DNA of 64,000 bases from Kappaphycus alvarezii (lineage: Eukaryota; Rhodophyta; Florideophyceae; Gigartinales; Solieriaceae), in assembly GCA_002205965.3 (NCBI GenBank), contig NADL03000740.1:124001-188000 (forward strand), written 5' to 3'. Position numbers and translations under genes: made by a program. The notes under the pieces are model-generated. The model worked only from the letters and a program-made list of their open reading frames with translations, was not told the DNA's origin and made no database searches. Below are positions 55,110 to 64,000 of this stretch, piece by piece (position 1 is the stretch's first letter; each line of letters opens with the position of its first letter).

Positions 55110-55905
55110 CTATATAAAATTCCTTGCTGCTAGCAGAGCTAGCGATGATAGTATTTCAAGTAAGAGATGCTCATTCGTAGCTTTAAGTATAGATGGAACC
55201 GGATCAGCCGGGTACATCCCTGGAACGATGCCGAACATGAGTTGGAACTGTGAAGCTCCGGAGGAAGGACGGCGGCGATATTCAATCAAGAGAGGAATTC
55301 CTCCCTGATCTATCCCTTGAACGACTATCTTCTCCGCAGCGGCCTTATTAGTGCGTACCGTACTTTTGGCTCTACCACTAGACATGGGAGCGTAGGCCAA
55401 TACAGTTTTCCAGTAGATTCCGTACTTCTTCATGAAGTCTGAAAGTGAGGCAGCTGCGAGGCTGCCGGCGTTGTCGGATGTAGTAGTACTTGGGGGAGCG
55501 AAAAGTTGAATAAATTCATTTTACATGAACTTCATGACAGTTTTTGACGACGAATATGAGACTGCAACCGCAATTGGCCATCCGACTAGATACTAAAAGG
55601 TGATGAAAAAGTAATTTTTTTCCATCTTCGTCGTCTGTAACGGCCCGGCGAAGTCGATAGAATATTTCTCAAATATGTTCGTCAATAGAATGTTTTGCGA
55701 CTTCCGATATAGTGGAAAAGGCTTCGCCTTCTGGTATCCATCGCAACTTTTCACATATTTGTGGATATCTGATGCACCTCGGGGCATTAGTTATGGTCCG
55801 TGAAGAGTTTTCTTGTCGTCTCTCTATCTTATTGACCAACTTCTTCGTGGAATGTGCGAAGTACCGCGACACTTTCCTTCGTAAAGGGAACAGACTTGGG
55901 CACAT
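55110..55905 (-). pseudogene. Integrase region of gypsy element 4
   Basis: The zinc-binding region reads HSTKKLVNKIE, then in another frame SDIHKYVKSCDGYQKAKPFP, with the last cysteine replaced by Tyr as in element 1. The core starts IFEKYSIDFAGPLQTTKMEK with the first catalytic Asp (55600-55650). The frame at 55433-55110 has APMSSGRAKSTVRTNKAAAE and RRRPSSGASQFQLMFGIVPG, the post-core segment with the normal SPxxLLFG-like block. The middle of the core with the second Asp is largely missing. Confidence 0.75.
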
Positions 55906-56002
55906 TATTCTTGCGCTTCAAAAAACTTTTATTCCCTCATCATGAAATTCCTACCCATACGCTTGATCGAACGGTGCTCGTCATTTTCTCCCGCTTGGAT
56001 AT

Positions 56003-56550
56003 TTAACCCCTGTAAATAATGAGCAAAATCGAGCGAAAAGGGTTCAAGTAGAGTTCCCACTCGGCGGCGACAAAAAGCATTTCGGCAATTCGGTTTCCCT
56101 CATCGTCTTCATAAGATAGCGAGAGTCCAGCTGAATTCACGCGAGAGAGATAGTAGACCTCTCTATTGTTTTCGCCCGGCCTGAAATAGACTTCGAGCTC
56201 ATACTCTGCAAGGAAGTACATCAATTGCGCCAATATTTTGTGCATATAATTCTTCTTGAATGCTTAACGAAGAGCTTGGTGATCGGTTACCAAGTTAAAC
56301 GTGTTTGCTGACGGAAGTAAACTCGAAACTTCTTCAAGGATAAGATGAATGCTGAGAATTTCCTTTCGTAGGCGGAATAATTCAGTTCCGCCGAATTTAT
56401 CGTTCTGCTTGCGTACCACACGGGATGATACTTGCCTTCATTCTCCTTTCGCGTGGGAACAGCGACGCTTGAAGGGTCCATTTTCACAATGAAAGGAGAC
56501 TAGAAGGCCGGAAAAGCTAGAACAGGCGGAGAGAAAATCTATTGATTTCC
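56003..56550 (-). pseudogene. RNase H of gypsy element 4
   Basis: Reads PFIVKMDPSSVAVPTRKENE, where relatives have TDASxxAVGAVL, so the first acidic residue remains. Then YHPVWYASRTINSAELNYSA and YERKFSAFILSLKKFRVYF. After a frame change: ILAQLMYFLAEYELEVYFRP and GENNREVYYLSRV, the end of the domain. Confidence 0.8.
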
Positions 56551-56836
56551 CCTAGCATTTATTCTTCCAAGTGAGCAAGTCAAGCTCTCAGATAGTCAAT
56601 AATCTCTTCGTTATTTGTCCTTCATCGGTAGTAACTCATTCACTGGTAGGACCTCCGCCCCTTCCGGTAAGTTAATCCTCGCGGATTCCAAGGAACTTTT
56701 CTTCTTCCGATGACTCCGAAGACTCAGGGCCAACGCTCAAATCAGATGTGAAGTTGCCGCTGGGGTTTCCCATATATTCACCTTCGACCAGCTTCTTCTC
56801 GGTAGACCTAATGTACCGCTCGAGCGGGAGCACTAT

Positions 56837-57226
56837 TCACTCGGTACCGGTGAGCAGGCGCACAAAATTAGCCCCGAAATCCATGTTCCCACGCATAACC
56901 AAGAGTATGGGGAGACCTATAATAATATCGGGCGGGGACTTCTCGACAACAAGGAAGTCTAATTTGACTGCTTGGCCTCCAAATTTCGTTGGAACCTTCA
57001 GTAAAGAATCAACAAATGAAAGGCTGTCATCATTCGTGACTGTGACCATCTTCAACGTGTAGTTCGGTGAAGGATACAACCGGCGAGAAAAAAACGCTGA
57101 CACCAATTCAAGCACGGCTCCGGAATCCAGTAAAGCCCGGACTTCGGTACCGTACACCTTAAGCCGAACCAGCCGCAGTAATTCAAAAACGACTGCGGCA
57201 CGGGAAATCGACTGTTTTCCAAGCAA
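56837..57226 (-). pseudogene. Aspartic protease of gypsy element 4
   Basis: Open frame of 129 residues on minus. It contains VRALLDSGAVLELVSAFFSR with the catalytic D-S-G-A and SPPDIIIGLPILLVMRGNMD with the conserved I-I-G-L block. This is the best preserved part of the element. The reverse transcriptase that should follow between here and RNase H at about 56550 is absent. Confidence 0.82.
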
Positions 57227-57300
57227 ACGGCGTATAACCTTAGTAGCTCTTTCAGCATCTCCACGAAAAGGCTGGTCAAATGTTAAAACTCAACTTGTGT

Positions 57301-58112
57301 TTACAAGCTCCGAGACAAATTTTTATTTCCCGACGTATCCCTGCAGCATATTTGAGTTCCTATTCCTGCGGTTCGATTTCTTAGCCTTCTTCTTGCGGGT
57401 GGTAATGCGAAAATAATCGGGCGCAAGAGTTGGTCTGAGCTGGAGTGGGCGAGCTTGTGGCCCAGTCCCAAGGTCTGAGATAGAGATGTCTCCATGGTCA
57501 TCCTGACGAGATTGTTTCTGCAGTGCCTCACCTTCGGCGTTTCTCTTCGGAACAATAACGCCTTCGTCCTGTTATAAATCAGTGCCGGACTGGTCTTCTC
57601 AGAAGAATTTTATTCGACCGCCTCCTTCCTCGTACTCTTCCTTCCCGGTGGATTGCGTAAAGCGCGGCGCGGCTTGTGCGCAATCCGCAGCCTTTTCTAC
57701 ATAAAGACAGCGGCTTTATTAGAAGCTAACAAGCCCGTAGCCTCTGATTGACCCATCTTTCAAAAAAGAAGATAGCGGCTATCACGGTCCGGGTTCTTTT
57801 TGCAGTTCATGGCGTTATGTTCAAGCACGTTGCAACAAGGGCTTTGGAGAACACAATCGTTCCTCTTCGGAGCTGAAGATTCTCCAGCACCGCTAACTCC
57901 CTTAGTATTCTTCAGAATCAGTGAAAGCTTTGAGACACCTTCAACCAGAGCGGCCATCTTACCTTCGAAATTTCTCGACTACGAATTCGTACGAACCAGC
58001 AACCTTGCTGATGGGACTTCAGCAAAATGAGTCGAGAGACCGAAAAATGCGATAATATTAGAATGAAAATCCCTGAACGCCTTGAAGATTCACGAATCGT
58101 GTTTAGGTCCAC
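57301..58112 (-). pseudogene. Gag-like region of gypsy element 4
   Basis: Minus-strand frames at 58112-57918 and 57957-57760. The second holds a zinc-knuckle relic, CCNVLEHNAMNC, which keeps C-x4-H-x4-C, but the first Cys position is Ser. It is followed by KKNPDRDSRY. The 57555-57301 frame is basic (RRRLRNRTAG). Assigned by position before the protease. Confidence 0.55.
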
Positions 58113-58530
58113 CTAATTCCAAGAATTGCTACAGCTTTTTGTGTCCACAGGGGGTGGTGCGAAGAAGTCCGAAAAAAGCGATGTTTTCGATCTCTGTCTT
58201 CTTTTAGGAGCGCTCTATTTCCTTCAAAGAAGCATGAAGGCCCTCTATTTAAATCTCAATTTCTGGGGCTTGGCGGATGACGTCCTCGGGATCCTCGTCC
58301 TTCATGAAATGATAGTAAATTCCGTTTGACGTCGTACTAGTTTTTTTCTTCGTGGACGGGCTCAAAATTCAACGCGATCATGGTGTGCGAGGAGAATAAG
58401 CGCGCTATCCTCACCGGATTTTGATGCCACCTCAACAATTTCGAAGAAAAAGAAAACATTCACACGTCGCTTCTGCCGTCGAACACTACCGCGCTGGGAC
58501 CGGAAGTGTCGGCTATCTACAAGAGTAACA

Positions 58531-58825
58531 TATTGGTAGTAGCGGGGAGGGTAGAGTTAGGATGGTAGTTCAGGGACTAGTAGCTCGGAAGGAACGGCTT
58601 CCTTTTCAGTAGGGGCTGGGCGTTCACGCTCGGGTACATTTGCTCGACACCCAGAGGTGGTTGGCCCAGGTTCGCGCCTGGAAACAATAAAAATATCATG
58701 AGATAAAACATAGACAGCAAGATACGTACAGTTACTAGACGTACAGAATGTACAGAATTACAAGTACTCATAGATGTAACAAGAAATACAGATTTGACTA
58801 AAGCGTTCAAACTACATCAGAAACA
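58531..58825 (-). repeat. Right (5') LTR of gypsy element 4
   Basis: Aligns with the two left pieces and shows where the Tc1/mariner insertion split the left copy (after GGGTA, near 58622). The first base pair is TA instead of TG. It ends CAGAAACA. Confidence 0.6.
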
Positions 58826-61800
58826 TGAATGAGTTGCATATCGAAAGTGCAATTAAGTTATTTGCATTTTTGCGGTAAAGGGAAAATGCAGTGAATACTC
58901 TACAATAATCCAACTAAATCGGAGAACAAACTGCAGAAATATAAGTAGATATAGGTTCAATATTTCACACTCAACTCAAGTTTTCTGAGTAGTGAACAAC
59001 CTGGGAGACCATCCGTTTTATTCGATAAGGCAATGTTTCAATCCAAACTGTACTCACCAATCTCAGCAAAGGCTCACAAAAAGAAACAGAAATTTTTTTC
59101 TACAGCATCAAAAATGGGAAATGAAGACTTAGCAACCATTCGAAAAGCCGTATCAATCGCTAGCTTGCGGTTATTCACATTCAACAACAGGAGATCCTTA
59201 AACAAGTCAAAAAGAAGCGGAGCTTTATCGTAACTGTGGATGAACTCCCTTTGGGACTCGATGATGAAGCAGAAGCAGTCAAGTAAATAGTAGAGACCAT
59301 GTCTCCGGAGCATTGATCGAAACTTAAGCTCGAGGGCAAAAGCCCATGACGGAAGTTTCCCGGAAACCTTCTAGAACGACAAAAAAGTGTAGCACGGTTA
59401 GGAAAAACATATGGAGAGGAGCAGCGATGGAGGGATTGAAATGAAGGAAGCTAGCGACACGGCAAAGTAAGAAGAGAAACTAAAATAAGAAAAATTGAAC
59501 ATATCATAATGTTGCTGGTAGTTGTTGCGAATTGTGAAGGGGGTTATATTTATTATATTCAAAGGTTGTTCAGCGAAGCACTGAGTAATCAAACGCCATA
59601 AAGTTTCTATCTATACAATCGTTTACTGACTTACTGATGCCTGTTGGTTGGTCCAGCAGGCAGATTTTGCCGGAGTGTAACGTGGCGCGTTTTGCAAATC
59701 TCATTAGCACTTCCCCTTCCAAAATGAAGAGTTACGGCACAATGAAATAAGTAATTGCGAAAATTGGACGGATATTGAAGAAATATGTGATTCTATGCAC
59801 GTCAGCTGTTGCTTGAAAATTGTGTTATAGTATATGCACTTCCGTTTAACTTAAAATATTGACCAAGCCGTTTGAGTTTATTGATTTAAACCTATGTAAA
59901 GAATAATTTAGGCAGGGTTTTCAATGTTTTGTATTCAGAGACAGATAAAATGATTATGATGTATTCGAATATCTCAAGATCATGAGCCAGACATATAACC
60001 GTCCTTTTAAATGGAGTAGTTTAATAATTTGCTTTTCAATGGCCTACTATACCTTTATCCCTTGAAGTAATGCGCTCTTATATCCGTTCCGCACCCATTA
60101 TAGGAGTATGATGATTATGCAATGCTGCCATAGCAGCAGCTCATAGTTTTTTGCAATTGAAACGTCGTTACGCGCTTGAAAATTCTGGTATTTCTCTCAT
60201 TTTTATGAAAAATGGGTTTGAGATTCAAATTTTGGTTTATTACTATCACCAGATACAAAAATGCAACTTTTCAGTTTCTTGACGCCAAATATATAGGCCA
60301 AGTAACTGGAGAACAGTAAACTAAAGGCGGCAGAAGCATCGTTGCATTATATCAAGAATTTGTAGAGTGTAGAGTCTCTATTTTGAAATATGTGCTTCAG
60401 TGGAGCATATTGGGTACAGGATTATGGAATTTAGTAGGATTGTGAAAAACGCTTTCAATGGACTAAATTTATCTAGAAAAAGAAACAAGAACAGGAAACA
60501 TACGAAGAATGCTCTGGTATCGCAACTAGAAATGGAACTTTCAGGAAAGGATACTTAATAAGTGTAACTTTGAAAAACCCAACATAGTTTTGTAAAATAA
60601 CATTGAAATATTGTGAATAAAGCAAAAAAACCTGAAAATAGGACCAGAAAATATACTTTAAGTTTTCGAGGGACTGGATTGACGAGAAAAGATTTTGTCT
60701 CTGGCTTCTACGCGTTAAGGACGAGGTTCTTGCTAAATTCCTTCAATTAATGGTCCCAAAGACCTGTTAAGAGCTGTAACAAATAAAATTCGCATCTTTT
60801 TTTTTCTGCATCATACTGTATAACTCAGACAGTTCATGAAAAATCACTGGTGACTATCGCTGCTTCAGGTTTGAACCTGAGAGCGCCAAAAAGGAATTGG
60901 AACAGGAACTTGCTTTGTCTAATGCGCAGAAACAAAGGCATGGATCACAAATATTTGTTTTTAGTCCTCTTAAGTAGGCTTCATGAGTACAGAACGTTTG
61001 AGGATAATAACTAAGAAAGGGTTTATTTTTGGTCCCCAAAATGTTTGGTCGACGGGAGCAAATAATCACTACCACCGGGATTTTTTATTTCCCTCAATAC
61101 TGAAAACAAAATGGAAACCTTAGATGCAGTGATAATTGCATGGTAGAAGGAAATTGCACGCAGCGTCTGTTCTTTCGCTTTCTTGATGATATAGATACCG
61201 GGAGCAAGTAAATTCACAATGTTGATGCTCTTAAATAGATACATAGGATATAGGAAGAGCGAAAAAACAGTGCCCAGTTTAGTAATAAAATATTGCTTCA
61301 TTCACTATCTAAGCCATGAAATAAACGTTTCCGATGAAAGAAGGGGCTATAATAGTGAATTAAACCCTCTAGAGTATGAACATTATAGAGCTTGAAGCTC
61401 CATATAGTACAGTACAGAGTGCAGCTTGTACATATTCGCTTGAAAAGTACGCTGAACCCAACAAAACAGGATAGAATACCTGGGGAAATTAAAGGACATG
61501 AACTTGGAAGCGATGTAGCTGGCTGAGAGGATGATGATGGAGCCAGAAATGTTTATGGTGATGAAAAAGACCAAGAATACTCTTATTTCACTGGAAACCG
61601 CTGGGGTGCTTTAATTGCTCTAAATGAACTCCAATGTCATGCATAACTGAATGATGATTAACGAAAAGCGTCTAGAATTTTATGACGTTCCTTTAGGATC
61701 CAAAAAGTTGCTCCCGTGAAGCAAAAATTTATTTATTGTTATTATGTATCTGATAAATAAACGGAGTTCTACATAAAGTAAGCAAATCGTCGCCACTGAG

Positions 61801-64000
61801 GACAAATTTTTGTCTACATGTGTTTGGTTGGGAAATTTGGTGATACTAACAGGCGGTTATAAAGTTATTAACACAGTCACACTAACGGAGTGCAGAGGCA
61901 AGAAAATTGAGATTAGCGAGAATAACTGCTAACAAAGTGATATTTTTTTGTGTTTCTGGACGTCTTCTGCGCCTATTCAATCATATCCAAATGCATAGAT
62001 AATTAATAAGTAAGCAATATCTTCCATATTGGTTGGACTTATCTCATACCGTAATCTTCCATGTGCGGGTAGTCTGAGTTACACAATTACTAAAATTAAT
62101 GGGAGTTAGATTAGCACGATACCTTGGCGGATTCCAAATAAAAAGTATGACTTGAAGTCCCACTCATTTATTCTTAGCTTGAGCCTGGAACCCCGTCGAT
62201 AGCCCAGAATCTCATACTTTTCAAAGTCTAAGCAGCTCTTTTAATACATATATAGAAAGAGTTCTAGACTTATCCTCCCTATATTGAAGCTCACTACACC
62301 GAAATTTATTAGTACTTTAAAATCTGTCCCCCAGAACTCAGATATAATAATTACTCTTTTTCAGCACCGGTACATTTCTTGCTCTGTAGAGTCTGGAATA
62401 ACTCATTTCGCTTTCAATTAGCTATATCTGTAGCCTATTCTTGATTCTTTACACTACCGACTTCACGGAAGGACCTCATGCATCCTCTACAAGCGCGCTA
62501 GAACCAAACTACTTCCTTTTCTTCTCAATGCTCCGACCACTCCACGAAAATTCGGCGCTCCAAATAGAAATACTCGACTAATTTAAATTTTCCGTGCTTT
62601 TATTATTTTTGAAGCAAAATACATTTATTTCATGGTCATTTGTCTGCATCTCAACACTCTAGTGTGTTTCAGCTCTAATGCAAGGATTGAGTTTTAGCAA
62701 TGAACGGGAATATTTTTCAATGCATTTATTTTCTGTCGTTTTCATTCATTCTGTAACTTGGAAGTATTGCAAATATACTTGAAATATTATACTTTTACAA
62801 TTCAAAAAAAATATTATCGTACTACGAGGAATTAGTCTTAATTAAATATTTATAACTAGATAAATGTACAATTCTTTTGTTGAGATGAAATTTGAATTAG
62901 GCGCACTAGCAATTTTCTTGAAAGAGGAAGGCCACTTTTTTTGGAAATGTTTATTTTCTAAATAAAAATACTATTAAAATTTTCAGGCGTCATAGGACTA
63001 CCTTTTTAATTCATTGTCTTGGAAAAAATACCCTGATTTGCTGGTAGAAGGGGCTGCATAGTAAATTAGACATCTGTGTTTTTATAATAAAAAGTATTTA
63101 TGGCGTAGCTTCCACAAAAATCGCTTATACTACGAGTTTGGACTATTAATTTCGTTCAGATGCAGGTTATGATGGAAGCGACAGTTTCACCATAGACTTA
63201 ATCTAATTTCATTAAGTTTTACGAACTATACATTTCTCATTTGGCTCTTATCGAACGATTGATTGCTGATAATTTCTACTAAAATGTCTGTTGCATTACA
63301 TCAGTTCATCTTTAAGTTTCTACAAAACACATATGTTCAAATAAAAGGGATTTTTGACAAAACTCAAATGAGATAACTGCTACTTTGGTTCTGTTCGCAC
63401 CATTTTTGCATTAAAAAGGAGATTTCAGAACTTTTAAATACTTAGATTCATATTAAAGCCGCAATAATCAAAATTTAAGACGTATTTGAATTTGATGGAA
63501 AGTTCAAATTAGAAGTTAATTTTCTGGTATTCATACTGTACTTGTCAAGAAATTTTTTATATTTTTTTGGTCTTTTACTGATGAAGTAGTGTTTTTCATC
63601 GTAGTGTTTTTATGTAATTAATGATGAAACAATGCATTTGTTCGCACATGACTAAGTTTAGAACAATTTTTTTTGTGTGGAATCTTTTTCTGCTGTCTTT
63701 TTCTTTCATATAAACTTTCACCCGTAGTAAAGATCGATAAAAAATTGGAAAAACTAGTTTCACTGCTTGGAGTCTGAGAAAATTTTATCCAACTGGAAGC
63801 CATACATTTTAGGTTCAACTTCCCACAATATACTAGCAGTATCTGAGGGTAGATTTTTTCACTTGAGGTGTGCAGAGGAGAACATGTGAAGCTCCAAGGA
63901 AACGTAATCATGTGTGCGCGGGGAACTTAGGTAAACGTTTTTGCGTCCAAAATAAACCATTTATTCGTTCGATACAGCTATTGTACAGTATAGCATGCAT
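58826..64000. other. AT-rich region with no supported gene
   Basis: More than 5 kb with only short frames. A pair of overlapping frames on both strands at 59033-59313 and minus frames at 60854-61301 and 63618-63911 show no recognisable domain. TACAGTAC-type motifs recur at about 61405-61416 and near 63982. Composition is more AT-rich than the gene island. It may be intergenic or ancient element sequence. Confidence 0.45.

Larger units (their letters stand above)
51850..58825 (-). mobile_element. Ty3/gypsy remnant lacking reverse transcriptase (element 4), left LTR interrupted
   Basis: LTR-like direct repeats: right copy 58531-58825; left copy in two pieces, 51850-51958 and about 53164-53366. 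Shared words include TTTTCAGyAGGGGCctG and CAGAGGTrG. Between them, on minus, lie gag-like sequence, protease, RNase H and integrase, but no reverse transcriptase. A Tc1/mariner relic fills the gap in the left LTR. Strongly diverged and inactive. Motif style (SCDGYQK, HPVWYASRTIN) is close to element 1, so they may be related families. Confidence 0.7.

Noticed and set aside
59033..59313. Frames on both strands (66 and 79 residues)
   Set aside because: Short, mutually overlapping and without domain support.
1..64000. CRISPR arrays, prophage or bacterial defence systems
   Set aside because: No regularly spaced repeats and no bacterial-type operons; the content is eukaryotic.

Overview
The window is eukaryotic DNA: a short island of host genes inside a dense graveyard of nested transposable elements. 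Nothing looks bacterial. The host genes are intronless or nearly so, and short TACAGTAC-type motifs are scattered through the window. The elements are Ty3/gypsy, Ty1/copia of the type known from red algae and other protists, PIF/Harbinger, hAT, pogo and Tc1/mariner. My best guess is a florideophyte red alga (Chondrus-like). This is inference from gene structure and repeat content; no organism-specific marker was identified.

Layout. 1-3.2 kb: a decayed PIF/Harbinger element, transposase (+) facing a Myb/SANT-like partner ORF (-). 5.25-10.18 kb: a decayed Ty3/gypsy element (-). 10.43-18.43 kb: a PIF/Harbinger-type DDE transposase (-) split by a chromovirus (+) at 11339-18261, which has 513-bp LTRs, a 5-bp target duplication, an extra zinc-finger ORF before gag, and a chromodomain. 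20.5-22.8 kb: an unrecognised zinc-knuckle ORF cluster (-). 24.3-26.8 kb: a decayed hAT transposase (+). 27.6-28.8 kb: long stem-loops and the 3' end of a retrotransposon polyprotein. 31.1-32.3 kb: a very G-rich minisatellite. 32.6-36.0 kb: another PIF/Harbinger element (-) with an intact 466-residue companion ORF and an 80-bp palindrome interrupting the transposase.

37.6-43.4 kb is the host gene island: agmatine deiminase (+), glutamate-cysteine ligase (+) and a PET117-like mitochondrial cytochrome oxidase assembly factor (-). The two enzymes are conserved along their length but carry three one-base contractions in G runs, which look like sequencing or assembly errors. They belong to polyamine and glutathione synthesis. 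I see no sign that the three genes form one functional cluster.

43.85-49.17 kb: a complete-structure but decayed Ty1/copia element (-) with about 300-bp LTRs. 49.8-51.3 kb: a pogo-like transposase (-). 51.85-58.83 kb: a second Ty3/gypsy remnant (-) that lacks its reverse transcriptase and whose left LTR is broken by a Tc1/mariner relic. 58.8-64 kb: AT-rich sequence with no gene I can support.

Most element genes are broken. The window therefore records successive insertions, nested insertions and transition-type decay more than a working pathway.
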